64,000 nt of DNA from NCBI RefSeq assembly GCF_016920785.2, contig NW_024609837.1:21521207-21585206 (forward strand). The letters run 5' to 3'. The notes under the pieces are model-generated. The model was not told the DNA's origin, did not search any database, and saw nothing but the letters and a program-made list of their open reading frames with translations. Below are positions 1-11,728 of this stretch, one piece after another; position 1 is the first letter of the stretch, and each line of letters begins with the position of its first letter. The position numbers were made by a program, and so were the translations under genes. Source of the DNA: Ixodes scapularis (taxonomy: Eukaryota; Arthropoda; Arachnida; Ixodida; Ixodidae).

Positions 1-78
1 AGCTCGCGTGCGGTCGTGTATCACTACCACGCGGTACAGCTGAGAGACCCCAGGGTCGGTTTGCCGGTGTCCGCGGTT
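1..78 (+). repeat. SINE family S, fragment cut by the window edge
   Basis: The stretch reading GCGGTCGTGTATCACTACC and then GAGACCCCAGGGT matches the middle of a dispersed repeat seen eight more times in this window, for example near 55.2 and 60.85 kb, in both orientations. Better copies have a GGTTCAAT-type B box upstream, so I treat the family as a tRNA-derived SINE. Its 5' part lies outside the window. Confidence 0.55.
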
Positions 79-461
79 ATCTACCCGGCGGGTATAATAG
101 CCGCAAGTTGCATTTTGACGTGACCCGACCGGCTCTGTGGAGACGAGCGACTAAAGGTGCCTAAGATTACAGGCAAATAGCTGCCGGAAGTCCGTTCTCG
201 CTTTGTTTATTAAAGTCCGTTCTAGCGCGCCGAGAAAGGGCAAAGAGGCTCGAAAGAACTTGTCTGCTTTAAGAGCGGCATATTAAGCAATTTCTGGAGC
301 AAATCGGGCTAAACAAGAATTGAAAAATAAAGAAACGACGCTTAAGGTTTACATTTTATGAGCGGAATCGGCTGAAACCCTAGGTACTTTTTTCCTACTG
401 AATCGGTCACGTGATGCGGACGAGTTAACCGCTGGGAAAGATAGTTGCATTGAACAGCAAA

Positions 462-547
462 CCGGCCTAGGCTGGCTGTGGTTATGCACTGGCTAAAGTT
501 CTTATCCGCAACAGAGTCGCCAGACGCCAATTGGGTGCTGACTAACT
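462..547 (+). repeat. SINE family S, 3' fragment
   Basis: GCACTGGCTAAAGTTCTTAT, then CGCCAGACGCCAATTGG and CTGACTAAC, corresponds to the 3' portion shared by the copies at 34.4, 55.3 and 60.9 kb. The region between 78 and 462 does not match the family, so this is a separate fragment or the far end of a disrupted copy. Confidence 0.55.
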
Positions 548-799
548 CACCGCTGTTTAAACATCTACACAACAAAACTATTTTTGCGTCGAAAGACGTC
601 GAGCCGGTGTTGACCTTGCAGAGCACCAGCATTGCGTGGTGAGCGTTCAAAACTTCCAAGTTACCAAGCGTACTCTACTGTCCTCCTTGAAGCCTCCCCA
701 GTGACCACGCAACGTTACCGAGTTTTCTTACTACGGATAAAGTGGGCCACTATAGTGTCTGAAAGAATGCGTCCCCTACCGGTGGGATCACCGCGTCCG

Positions 800-890
800 A
801 AAAGTGGTCCCTCGATTTCCGCCTGATGACGTCGTACAAGCATCATGTTGTCGCCGACCGCGATCGCGAAGTTGTCGCAGCAGCGCTATA
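800..890 (+). repeat. Fragment related to the 418-bp MITE at 22.57 kb
   Basis: A run containing AAAGTGGTCCCTCGATTTCC and GCCTGATGACGTC, followed by CATGTTGTCGCCG, is nearly identical to 22619-22680 inside the left terminal inverted repeat of the MITE in the LINE. The similarity fades beyond about 890. It is a truncated copy without recognisable ends. Confidence 0.6.
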
Positions 891-1112
891 CTTCGTCGAA
901 AAGCGAAACGCCGGACGCCGGCGTTCCGCGTTCTTACGCGTTCGAAGAATAAAGGGCTGCTAGCTTTAGGCCTACCCACTAATCCGTCCAATCAAAGCTC
1001 GGTGTTTTGACGTCCTCTCCTCTCCCTCAATGTCTGCCCGCATAAACCGCTCCGATACTTGCCTTCCGCGTGGTGTTGTTTCTGTCTGCTATGCTGCGTG
1101 AAAGAGTTCTGA

Positions 1113-1162
1113 GCATGCGCAGTAGCTCTCTTCTAAGTAAGAGCAGACGCTGCGCATGCGTC
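1113..1162. repeat. Small hairpin with paired GCATGCGCAG motifs
   Basis: GCATGCGCAG on the left pairs with CTGCGCATGC on the right around a short internal stem. TGCGCATGCG resembles the NRF-1 recognition element, but nothing nearby looks like a gene start, so I assign no regulatory role. Confidence 0.35.
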
Positions 1163-2993
1163 CACCGTCCAGTGACTCATCTTTTTTCGCCCGGATGAAA
1201 AGTGATGGAAAGGGTGTATGCAGGGTTGAATTATGTCGTATGCGTTGCAATTTATTATGGTTTTCTTTAAAAGAATTTTTTTTTTCTTAACCCAGGCTAG
1301 GTGGGGCTACCTACTGCTCCGTTATAAAGGGTGCAGCAGTTACCATATATCCGCTCATTCATCGTTTTACTTGATGCGTCTCACTTCTTCTGTCTGGAAC
1401 AGCAAAGCATGCCCTTTTTATACCACAATTTGTTGTCTTCTTAAAACTGAAATACCGAAGAAGAAAAAGCAACGAAACTGAAAACCTTAAAAATGATACT
1501 TCTTAAAAAAGAAAGAAAACAAAAAACAAGAGGGGGATTCTGGCGTATTTTTATTACGTGAATCTGAATATCACGTTCGTTTTCCCCGAAGATATGAATA
1601 AACGCGAGGAAACACGAAGAACCTCCGACCAGTAGTGACGTTATACTAAGATCTTTGGGCGCCAAGTGCGTGTCGCTCGTGTGGGCAGCTCGTGCAATTG
1701 CAAGCTTGCCAGGTCTATTTCCCCGCGCCGACACCAGTCATGACGTCTTTTTCTGACCTTTTTGAAAAGAGCAAGAGTGCGCGTGCATAGCTTTGATAGG
1801 CGCTGTAGGTGCGCGAGAGCGGAGATTCCGAAAACTCCTAGTATGTATGACGTCACGCCCCGGGAAGGAGGGGCTTCAGCGGTACTTTAAGATTTAATTT
1901 ATTTAGCCTACGTGCAACAAATGTATGAACAATTTCGATATTCGTGATCCTGGAGGCCAAACAAAGACGATTTAGGTGTTTTTCTTCAAACACTGAGCCG
2001 CTTCAGTTTCCTTTTAAATTCCTCGTCGTGGCCTTCCGTTATGAGCAACAATTCATTCCACACGCGTTTACATCGTGTAGAATTACCTCATCTATACAAC
2101 GCAACCGTGTCCCGGCGAGGCCACATGCGTAAATATACATACACACATAACGAAATGACAAATAGTCGTAATTAGTCTCGATGGGCATGTTGCGGCGTAA
2201 ACGAAAAAAAAAAAAAAATGCAGGGGAGGCTTTGTTTTATTTGTCGCTTGTTTGTGATTTCTTTTAAGGGTGTCGTCACACGCAAGAGGTCTGGTGGCAC
2301 ACCAGGGTGGTCCGACGTCGAAAAGAGCGGAGGTCAAATTTGGCGGGTGCGGCCAAACCTTTTTTTTTTTGTGTGCGTAGCTAAAAGGAGTGACCTGCCC
2401 GCGTAGACCCCAGCTCGGTTTTGGGGTGGAATACTAATTAAGGCCGTATGTCGACGGATCGTCGCTGACGACACAGATTAAGGATTCACCCGGCGCCCGA
2501 TTTTTCCGGGTCGTCTCTATGCGCGCGCATGCGCAGAGGGCGTCACTTTGCTCCGTAACTCTTACGGGGTTCTCGCGGCTTTTGGCACCGCTGTTTTTTT
2601 AATTTTTTTTTTTTTAATTTTATTTTGACCGTTTGTGTAGGAAGCAACGCCCTTGCACTTCAGTGGTGCGCACAGTGGAATGCCTAATGAAAGCTAATGG
2701 TGCTGCTCGGCGTGCGATCGTGGCGCCAGGTCTGGCCTTTGTTGGCTGGTTCGGGAACTAACGATCGGAACCGGAGCTTTCTCTTCGTTCCGCGGTAGTC
2801 GAGTCCAGAAGCTAGAATTTGGTGGCCAGCAATTTACGCACCATGAAACTGCTATTCAGGCCCCTCATAGCATACTTTTGTCTTAGCATAAAATGTAGGT
2901 TTACAATTATTTTACAGCTGAGCTGTTAGGGACTAGTTTCCCCAGGATCGTGTTCCCCGCAGAGAAATGAAGACACCGAACTCTGGACTCCTA
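1163..2993. other. No gene recognised
   Basis: AT-rich sequence with A and T runs (2205-2219, 2360-2370, 2597-2620) and a CpG-richer patch near 2460-2580. I found no coding-like frame, splice-flanked exon or inverted repeat that I can support. Confidence 0.5.
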
Positions 2994-3058
2994 CCGCCAT
3001 CTATGAGCGATGGCGGCAAGCCACGTATCTGGTTGCCGTCGTCACCCATAGATGGCGG
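2994..3058. repeat. Hairpin with 26-bp arms
   Basis: The left arm (2994-3019) begins CCGCCATCTATG and the right arm (3033-3058) ends CATAGATGGCGG. The arms pair over most of 26 bases with a 13-base loop. It may be a remnant of a small foldback element; no target duplication is visible. Confidence 0.6.
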
Positions 3059-3059
3059 C

Positions 3060-3845
3060 AGCCTTTCCGCTTTGGCTTGCCGACTTGCGGCCGGCCACTA
3101 CTTTCCATTGTACAGCTCCGCTGGTCTTCCTTCTTCACTGGAGTGGAAATGCTGAAAGTTTTTCATAAACACCTTGTTTATGAGGCGTACATAATTGTTC
3201 CTCTAAGTATTATTAAAAAAAGGCAGTTGTACGCGCCTTGGCTTCCGAAAAATGATAGTCTTATACCAGGAAAGTCGTAAGCCACAAAAAGGGCGCTAGG
3301 GAATAAAATATTTGTTACAATGTAGCCGACAAGGGGAATTGCGGTCGTACTTTTTGTATGGCCCTTTTTATTCTATTTGTGGCATTTTGTAATGTTATCT
3401 TGATTGATACCAGTATTTTTCGTGAACCGCTCAATTTTTTGGGTCACCGAACATGCGATCTATTTATATTAATTCGCTGGCAGTTGGAACGTAGGAAATG
3501 TGTCTTTGTACGCGCGTTAAATCAATCGCAATTCATGTTGTCCTGCAGTAGCCAAGTTCACTATGTGTTCCAGACTTTTCTCGCTCTGAGATAACTCACC
3601 AATCGCGGCGTAGCCCGGTAAGCACGATGCTTAACTAAGGCGATAAAAGTAGGCTAACGAGCATCTTATTGTAGGTAACAATGTTTGAGTCCATTAAGTT
3701 ATTCAAACGCAACGCTTTGGCTAGCTCTTATTCTTGAGCGACACCCCCAGGCATGGTTGGCCATACGGGATTCACGGCGGCGTAAAGTCATTAGCCATTG
3801 TGGAAGTCCGAAAGATATGTTGGGAGGTATATTCCTGGTTCGTGT
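3060..3845. other. No gene recognised
   Basis: AT-rich and featureless to my reading. The last 150 bases may hold a very decayed upstream part of the gypsy pol fragment that follows, but I cannot align it. Confidence 0.4.
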
Positions 3846-4440
3846 GGTGATTACGTGTGATGATTGTACGGTGGCAGAACTCGTGTACGGTTCTCCCCTT
3901 CGTCTCCCTGCTGACATGGTTGAACCATCAACGGCACAAAGAATAATGGACCCCACCTCCTACGTACAACGACTCCGGGAGGCCATGAACTCTTTGCGCC
4001 CAGTACAGGCACGGGAACCTAGCGCATGACAAGTCTTCGTTCATCCTGCCCTCGCACAATCATCACACGTATTCATACGTCGAGATGTGGTAAAGAAACC
4101 TCTCAGACCTCTATACGATGGCCCATACCAGGTCGTAGGCAGAACACCGAAGTTTTATACGGTACTTATACAGTGACGTCGAGATACAGTTTCCCTGGAC
4201 CGGCTAAAACCTGCTTTCACCACAGCCCTCGACACAACTACTACCCCTGTGTTGCAGAACAATGCTCCAGCGCACTCCCCACTTGGTGCGCAAGTGGCCC
4301 AGGCCACTTGTCCAGGGGGGGGGGGGGGGGGGGCATCTGTAGCAGCCGAGCTACTGGTGCTTCCGCGACGATGAAAAAGAAGCATCTCGGCGCGAACACA
4401 CAGAACGAGACACCACGAGCTGGGAGATTCGGCGACTGAG
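3846..4440 (+). pseudogene. Ty3/gypsy-like pol, integrase C-terminal region, broken
   Basis: This is a relic of the end of an LTR-retrotransposon pol gene. The first frame carries TVAELVYGSPLRLP (ending near 4029), the conserved stretch after the integrase catalytic core in many arthropod gypsy elements. The reading then shifts frame near 4030 and continues with VFIRRDVVKKPLRPLYDGP, an in-frame stop, and DTVSLDRLKPAF, the usual C-terminal signature. A G homopolymer at about 4314-4334 disrupts the tail, which reads AQATCPGG just before it. The copy at 8.33-8.62 kb shares the LDRLKPAF and QATCP segments, so both belong to one family. The catalytic integrase core and reverse transcriptase are absent. 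An intact copy would integrate element cDNA; this fragment cannot. Family placement is by motif memory, and the subclade is not determined. Confidence 0.75.
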
Positions 4441-7400
4441 CGGCCCGGCGGCTACATCGAGCGATGCCCAGGACAGATCTAACGCATTTTCAGTGCAAGC
4501 TACATATGATTATATTTCAACTATTTTAAAACGTACGAAGAAGCTTCGAGATTGATTTGGAACCCAGAATTAGGGCGTTGGTGCTTTACATTTTTTTTAT
4601 TATTCATATCAATTCAATTTATATCAAAAATTTAAACAGAAAAAAGTAATTAACCATATGAATATTTACGCTAATGAGTAGCTATAAGTTTCAATAACAC
4701 GGAGATCCCCATAGACAAGTTCCACGTGTTCAAGAGCGTTACGGATTCCGCGACGCTCTTCAAGATCCCCATGTCTGATCTTCAAGAGCGGCACGATAAA
4801 TTCGACGCTCCATAATTGTCTAAACGTTTTAACTTTACAAATCCCGGAAAAGCTTATGTATGAGACATATGATCGCCTTTATACAACCAAGATCGCAGAC
4901 CGCAGACACGCCGAATATCGACAAAGACACACCGCCGGCCTAAAACAATCACATTTCAGGTTTCGTTATGCAGTACGAGGTGTTTCTTTTACTTTCCATT
5001 CCTGTCCGCTTACGCGGCATGCGACGCCCACCGCCTTTTACGAAACTCTCTCGTCTAAACATCGCGCGCCCACGCCAAAAAGAAACACGTGCGCAAAACG
5101 AAGACACCGAGATGTGCGATATGTGACTCTACGATAGAAAGCAATCCTTAAAGCATTGCAGATTTTCGGACCAGCGTGCAGCACCTTAGCCTAGCGCACT
5201 TTCGCCCGCCACACTGAAAGCTGGGTTCCAAATGCGCGCAGCTACTCATTTGTTTTCATTTCGGTCGCGTACGTGCGACGTTGTTTTGATTTTGTTTTGT
5301 TTTTATGGTGTCTCCCTAAAACACAACCAACGAGCTCAATGCCCTTTTCTGCCTCGCGCGTCCTCACCGTGTAACTTCCCACGACCAAAACACGACGGAA
5401 ATATTTTTTGATATTTTTTTTTCAGACATAGAAAATGGGTTTGTGAATCGCCTCTTTTGTTTTGCACTTTTTTGACTCCCGATCTTTAAGGTCCCCGCCG
5501 CGCACCTGGAACAAAACACCTTAGCTCCTGCGACGATACAAAAACAAGGCAATGCACAATGTGCATAAACACAATATTTCTGTTTCTTGAGCAGTGTGTT
5601 TAGGGTAGTTTTTACACGTGACTTTCGCGCTTGGACCGATACCTTTATAGGTGCATGTGCTGCCTTCTTATGTCTCCCTATTTTGTATTGCATCTAGCCT
5701 ATTTTTATGGATTCTAAAGCTTGGAATCTGATTTCCTGTGTTCGTTTTTTTATGTTTTATGATTAAGTCTCTGGCCGAGTTGAACCTTTCGAAGGCTTTT
5801 CGGATATTTATGGCGGTACGTGATTTCGAATCATGCGCGGGGGTTGCTCGGGTCATGCCGTTGAATTCGGAGACTAGCTGATGTTTCCCCTACGTAACGT
5901 GTTTTGGGCCTCTGGCTTTCTTTCTTTCTTTCGTTATTTTTTCTACTTCCTTTCGGTCGTCTCACCATTTTTGTTTCTGCGTTCGGATTACAATTCAGGC
6001 GCCGCTCGACGTCTGTGACGTTTTATAACTACCCGTATGAAATGGCATTGGCGTTTATTACGTGGTGTAATTGTGGCTGGTTGTTATTCGGAGGGCCGAG
6101 GTACTTGAATAATCTGCGCTTTTGAATGCCTTTTGTTTTTAATAAAGTATGTTTACGAGCATTTCGCCTACCCAACATTTTTTTTCAATTCTTATGTGCA
6201 TTTAATTTAATTGTGATAGTTATACTTGCAAATACACAATAGAATGTTTGCAGTAACATTAGTGTTGTTCACAAAAATAAAAACGCACTGCATTGTTTAC
6301 AAGGAAATAGAGAATTATGATTTAAAAAAAACTATAAAAGCACTGAAAAAACAACAACGACAATGATCAAGACGAAGTAAGGCAAAAAAAGGCGCATTGT
6401 GTTGTCTTAATTTGTCCTGGTCGTTGTTGTTTTCGACTTTTTATACTTTTTTAAGCTATAAACCAGGTACGAACTTTTTCAAAGAAGTAGGAATTTACCC
6501 ACAATGAATGATGACATGTCTCAAGTGGCATTGTATACATAACCAGTGAACGAGAACATTCAAATAAACAGGACAGCAATTTAGGAATACAAATATTTAT
6601 ATTTTATTTCATTAAAAAGGGGGCAGGAGGTTACCGTATGAGTGGCACACATAAAATATATTTCGACCAAAAATGCTAATCATCGCCAAAAATGAGGGAA
6701 AGGTGCGAAGAAAAGTGAAGACCCTGTGCTTCCTAATATTCTCTATTTATGTTTATTTTTACAAAATATAAACCCTAATTGAGAATCAACGTTGTGTACC
6801 CTTGGTTTTTTTTTTTATATTTTTAACATGACATGTTAATTTTACTCTCTTGTGTTCAAAGTTTGTAAAATCTACCTACTCAATTCAGTTTATTCCTTGC
6901 TTCCAAATATAAAGTTGGTGAGGGTTGCACAACGGCAGTACACATTTTTTTGCTTTTAACAAAAAAAAAAAAATAATAATTCGGAGGTGAATTAAGTTAT
7001 CTGCATAACTTAAATAAAGAGCAGTATGAAACTCTAGCGGCCAAGGAGAGGTATCGTAATTGATTTGTTTGTTCTCAATGCGTCACGTACACATCATTTG
7101 TCATACTGTAGTTGCTGTTAAAGAGATCAGTGAGCTATCATTTTACCATTTTTATTACCCAGATGGCTTCAGAAATCAACAAAAAAAATTATTAGATGAT
7201 AACAACTTGTGTTTCTATGTTCCTATTTCTTTAAGTTCACACGCCTGATTTAAGAACTGTATTTTATACTCTTGCCTTCATGTAGTACAGAAAAAAAAAA
7301 CTTTTAATATTGATATTAGACAATCGAAGCACCCTTGAATCGATGCGGCTTCGAGATTTGTAAGAGCCTTTCTTTTAATTAATTTATTTTGATTCTAATA

Positions 7401-7939
7401 TGCGGGATTCGTTGATAACATTTTATGAGCTCAAGCAGTAATAGTGAGGAGTATTGTAGATTTGGCGAGAAAAAGAAAAGAAGCTGTTGTCGTCGGGTTG
7501 TAAGCCTGTGATATATTCACGTTGAGCTTGTGGTCATTATGTTTTTTTCCATAGTGGTTTGTCTGGAAGACTACAAAATACCGGCAAATAATTGTGAATA
7601 AGGGAAAATCCCGTGCAGCAATGTCACGTGGTGTTACTTTTTACTTTTTTTACTGAAAATGTTGGTAAAGCTGCTCAGTGTATTTTACGTTTCTGCCAGG
7701 GTAACCATGGCACAACTGAAGCTTGTCATAGTACACTTAATTGCACTTTATACGTTTATACTTGTCATACGTATATTAAAAGGGTACATTTCTGGCACAA
7801 ACATATTTGTGTTTATTTTAGAGGCGTCCGATCTAATCGATTGGTATTTATTGTCACGTTCTTCTTCATTGCCGCGTGCTCTCTTTTAACGACGCTGTAC
7901 CTTTACTCATATACGGGAAAATAATTGTGTTCGCGACAC
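4441..7939. other. Long AT-rich stretch, no gene recognised
   Basis: It may begin with LTR or flank sequence of the gypsy relic. At about 4702-4800 there is a degenerate 61-bp direct repeat (AGATCCCCAT then TTCAAGAGCG, twice) whose second half can pair GAGCGT with ACGCTC. The rest (4860-7900) has many A and T runs and no coding-like frame, tRNA or inverted repeat that I could support. Confidence 0.5.
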
Positions 7940-7941
7940 TA

Positions 7942-8203
7942 TACTTCGTTTCACCCTAGGTTCGAGCGCGGCCGATGTTATGAGCCGAAGGGCCAATCAA
8001 ACAGCGCAAAAGTGAAACGTCACGGCGTCCTCTCGGCGCTTGATGGAATTAGCCGGCGGGGGAGCACGCTCAGAGATACGGCGAATGCCGGCTGGTCCTA
8101 TCAACTGCAGAGAACTCTCCATGACGTTGTGCCTCTTTCGCTATTTGATTCGCCATTCGGCTCATAACATCGGCCGCGCTCGGACCGAAGCTGAAACGAA
8201 GTA
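7942..8203. mobile_element. MITE with about 100-bp terminal inverted repeats, TA-flanked
   Basis: The left end TACTTCGTTTCA and the segment GAGCGCGGCCGATGTTATG, followed by GAGCCGAA, return as reverse complement at the right end, giving arms of about 100 bases. TA flanks both ends (7940-7941 and 8204-8205), consistent with the TA target of Tc1/mariner-type transposases. There is no transposase frame, so it is non-autonomous. The same terminal sequence occurs at the right end of the 63.1-63.9 kb element. Confidence 0.85.
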
Positions 8204-8325
8204 TATTAGAAGGATTGGTGTAATGTGTTTTCAAATGTACATGTTTTTTTAAATCCTGCATACATTTCAAAATAGCTATTGAAATCAAGATATGGTTCCT
8301 TGGGGGCAACGTTATTCGACGGGGT

Positions 8326-8619
8326 CGTCGGGAAACAGTTTCCCTAGATCGCCTAAAGCCCGCCTTCGTTTCTTTGGACACGACTCCCACAACGTCCCAA
8401 GAACACGCTGTCACCCACTCCGTGCCTCCAGCGCAAGTTTCACAGGCCACTTGTCCAAGGGGGGGCGTCTGTGGCAGTTGTGCTACAGGGACGACGAAGA
8501 GGCCGGCAAGTGCGAGCGCAGAGCTGGGGACACGCGCGGTAGAGCTTTCACGAGACACCATTGGAACGGCTCGGCGGCGGTATGGGGCGATGCGAACTAC
8601 AGTCTCCTTCCGCTTGTAA
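8326..8619 (+). pseudogene. Ty3/gypsy-like pol, extreme C-terminus
   Basis: The frame opens with RETVSLDRLKPAFV, matching the DTVSLDRLKPAF end of the 3.85-4.44 kb fragment, and contains VSQATCPRGG, which parallels AQATCPGG there. The frame stays open to a stop at 8619, so this C-terminal piece is less damaged than the first copy. Everything upstream in pol is missing: the preceding 120 bases do not read as integrase, and the TA-flanked MITE at 7942-8203 lies just before. It is the 3' end of a truncated retrotransposon of the same family. Confidence 0.7.
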
Positions 8620-9285
8620 ACTTGTAAACCGATTGTAACTCAACATTAACTCTCAGCGCGTTCACATCTTTATTTTATTTTTCTCTATTTTCCTTCCCCC
8701 TTTCCTTTATCCCCCTTTTCTCCTTTCCCTCTACTTTCTTTCACGAGGAACCAGTTCAGCATTCCCGCTAGAAAAACCTCCCCTACTTCTCTCACGTCCC
8801 ACCTCTCTCTCTCTCCCCGCTTATAAATACTTGTAAATATATTTATGTGTGAAACCTTACTTCTGGTCTCCACAGTACAGAAGCTGCCCATATACTCTTA
8901 ATGAGGTCATATTTGTGATGTGCACGCAGTAACTACTTTATTTTCCGGAAAAATATTGTGAAATAATTTTCGGACGCTGCAAATTTCGCGCGATCACCGG
9001 TTGGTTTTTTGCACATTTGTTTCAACCGTAATAGCTAGTGGCTTGCAATCCGGGTCACTAGCATGCAAGATCGGCACTTCAAACTTTCTTTTGAATCGGC
9101 GAGATTCTAACGTGTTTTTATCTTAGTTCCTGCATGGTGCGCTGTAAAAAGCTTACATTTGCCACATAAGAATGCAAAACATTCTTTTTGTAAAATAATG
9201 AATTAAAAATTAACGTCCCTATTATAACGACGGATACAAATGTATTAATATGTGAGCTAATTATCATGTTGCACTTAAGTCTTGT
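8620..9285. other. Possible LTR or flank of the gypsy relic, no gene
   Basis: Bases 8665-8820 are strongly pyrimidine-rich, with a TTTATCCCCC-like run and a CTCTCTCTC microsatellite at about 8803-8816. A pyrimidine-rich stretch just after pol could belong to an LTR, but I see no second copy of it in the window, so the LTR reading is untested. The remainder is AT-rich. Confidence 0.35.
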
Positions 9286-9353
9286 GGTCGATAATTTATT
9301 GCATCCTTCGTGGTTGATAATTTATTGCATCCTTCGTGGTTGATAATTTATTC
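9286..9353. repeat. 26-bp tandem repeat, about 2.6 copies
   Basis: GGTTGATAATTTATTGCATC followed by CTTCGT is repeated head to tail. The first unit differs by one base (GGTCG) and the last is truncated after TTTATT. Confidence 0.9.
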
Positions 9354-9828
9354 AGACGTAACTGCTAATTTATATCAGGTCCTTATAAACATGTTTAGCG
9401 TTGCAAAACAACTTTTATATTGAGAGACTTGCATAGATGAAGAAAGCAATTAAAAAAAGACCTTGAGGAAGAAGTTCATTCAACGACTTTTATTTATAAA
9501 TGTAATATTAGACTTAGTTTAAATCAGTTATTGTTTTAATTAAGTTTTCACAACATTCACTAGTGACGAATGGTATAGGCACTTGTAAAAGAGATAAAAA
9601 AGAAAGTAAACAAAAGTTGGGGTCCAGAGTCACTTCACAAATTCAACTCCCCTATTTGCTCTGTAAAGCGTGCTTTTCCACAAGCCGTCTAGTATAGCGG
9701 GGGAGCTTTCTTAGCGGAGCACGCACTGCCGTGAAGCTTCCTTTACAACCCGCCACGTGCCTCGCGCGCGGCGCGCGCGCGCGCGGTTCGAAACCAAGCG
9801 CGAATTCGAAACCGAAACTCATCATCCG

Positions 9829-9901
9829 ATTGGTCGATTCCACCCATGCGCAGAAAAGAAAAGGCGTTGCCTCGTTGGTTAGAGAAGCCCTCTTGTATAA
9901 A
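9829..9901 (+). promoter_or_regulatory. Candidate core promoter: CCAAT box and TATA box
   Basis: An inverted CCAAT box (ATTGG, 9829-9833) lies 62 bases before a TATAAA at 9896-9901, which puts transcription start near 9927. The 9.65-10.3 kb region is CpG-rich against AT-rich surroundings and includes a GCGCGCGCGC run at about 9770-9783. The CCAAT-TATA spacing suits an RNA polymerase II promoter. It drives towards the signal-peptide-like exon at 10243-10300. Confidence 0.45.
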
Positions 9902-10242
9902 GGACGGGGCTCCAAATAAACCTCACGGTGGAAAGGAGGAACTTTCGCTCGCGAACGCGGTTGGAACGCGCGGGGAAGGGAAAGGGTACGAAACTGGGGA
10001 GAGGGTGGGACAAGTGGCATCCCAGTGAGTGCGACCCCCCGAAAAAAGCGCTTCACTGCTTGTCGCGCGGCTGGTGCAGCCGGAGCATCACCATTCATGG
10101 GTGTGCCGGAGCCCACGTGACATTCTGCCGTCGTTGCGACAGCATCAGATGTGAACGATGTTTGGACGAGTGTAGGCGTGGCGTTGTCGCTTTAAACCAA
10201 AGCCGACTTTTGGGCGGCAATTTTCCGCAATCCTCAGGAGCG

Positions 10243-10300
10243 ATGCATTCCACTGCTGGCTTTTTCCTACGATGGGCTTGCTGGCTGCTCTTCGTCGTGG
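10243..10300 (+). CDS. Candidate first coding exon of a secreted protein (signal peptide)
   Basis: From the ATG at 10243 the frame reads MHSTAGFFLRWACWLLFVV and then one base of a split Gly codon, directly followed by GTAAGT (10301-10306), a consensus 5' splice donor. The peptide has a short polar start, an Arg and a hydrophobic core, like an N-terminal secretion signal, and ends in phase 1, a common place for an intron after a signal peptide. A CCAAT/TATA promoter lies about 350 bases upstream. The inferred 5' leader contains upstream ATGs, which is a weakness. I could not find a convincing second exon: the acceptor-like TTTTTTTCAG at 10551-10560 leads to a stop in the required phase. The mature protein is unknown. 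If the intron is long, the rest may lie far away or outside the window. Confidence 0.4.
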
Positions 10301-10306
10301 GTAAGT

Positions 10307-11509
10307 CGTGGACTTCTGGATTTGAGGTTCCTGCGAGACGCTGATTCGGCGGTAGTGTTTTGAAGTTTGCTTTTGTCGGTACACTTCGGACAACTTCAGA
10401 CGCGACATATAACATTCACATCCTTTCTATTTTTTTTTGTTTGTTCGCAACTTTGTTTTTGTGTGTGACACTAATGTCACCGATCACTCAGTGATAACGG
10501 GTGTCGAAAGATAGCCATTCTTCGTGCATTTACTTATGTGTTTAAAAACATTTTTTTCAGATGTTGCGACAACATGATGAAAAACAGCGAGAAAAGGATA
10601 GGGCCAACAGGAGAGAAACACGTAAAACACACACGCACTGTTCTGCTCTATCTGTCTCTCCTCTCGTGCCCTCTCCCTTGTGCGCTGTTTTTCTTCATGT
10701 CGTCTCAATACCAACTGGCCCAACTCACCACATAGTTCCAGATGTTGTAGGAGGTTGAAGTATGCGCTATATTCAAAGCTTACTATAGCTCTTATCAGCA
10801 GTAGTTCCGGTAGTTCTTATCAGCAGATATTGAGATCTCATAAGCTGCTAGCGATAAACGAATGAGAGGCGATTACCGGTTGAACACTCCCATTAATCCG
10901 GCGACTGTAAGTAGATACAGATGAGTGGAATTCACGCGTTTTGGTCTTTGTTGATAATCACCTCATATTGTGCACCTATTTCGATACTTTAAAGAGGTAT
11001 GATGTTCAACACTCTTCTGAAATGATTTCTCCCGACCATCATCTGGCGTCAAAACTTATGATTTAATTATTTCGTGGTGTTTAATTTTGATTGAAGCAAA
11101 CGGTCCTTGACGCACTCGCCTCTTGTGCGCAAGCCTTGGCAGCTCTTTTGTTGAGACACTTACAATTAAAATATTTAATTTTTTCAACTTGAAAAATTTC
11201 TATTCTGATAACCTCTTGCCTTTATATTTGCGGTTATCCAGCTATAAAGGCAATATATACGACCGACTATGGTTTCAGCACACAACGACTGGGTCTTTAA
11301 CAAGGACAATATTGCAACTGTTTGTCTCACAAATATTTAACCTTATACTAAAGTAAAGCATAAGAAAAGGAAGCTTCCTTGAGATGCGCGCAATTCATTC
11401 GAAATCTATAAAAATGCCGCGTTTCACATAAAAAAAGAAGAAAAACAGTAAACGAGGTTCACTTAGAAAGTAAACAAATTATGTAGTATGTTTAGTTAGA
11501 CAGTGAAAA
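10307..11509. other. No supported exon; possible intron sequence
   Basis: Bases 10561-10740 include GTCGTCTCAATACCAACTGG, which I associate with a dispersed tick repeat, although no second copy is present here to prove it. The rest is AT-rich. Confidence 0.35.
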
Positions 11510-11728
11510 GTTAGTCGGCCCCAGTGGGCATCTCGTGTTCTCGTTGTAGATAAACAATGGTTACCTAGGGCAGTACCACTTCTAGCCTGGGAACTTTAAC
11601 GTGCATCACGCAGTAGTGGTACACGAACGCACGCCAGTTCGAGGCTCACCTTGACCGAAAAGAGCTGGAGCGGAGATTGAACCCAGGATTCCTGGGCTCT
11701 GCAGCGCTAACTTGCGCTCCATGGGCAT
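11510..11728 (-). repeat. SINE family S, nearly full copy
   Basis: Read on the minus strand it has a B-box-like GGGTTCAATCTCC, then the family core (GTACCACTACTGCGTGATGC, then TTAAAG) and the 3' part ending in CCCACTGGGGCCGACTAACT. The B box supports a tRNA origin. Pol III transcription would run towards lower coordinates. Confidence 0.65.

Noticed and set aside
9652..10116. 154-codon minus-strand frame over the CpG-rich patch
   Set aside because: Its Pro/Arg/Ala-rich composition follows from CpG-rich DNA, no domain is recognisable, and promoter signals favour the plus strand.
10145..10168. TCAGAT initiator with a GGACG downstream element
   Set aside because: The spacing (about 18 bases) is wrong for a DPE, and the TATA box upstream predicts a start near 9927.
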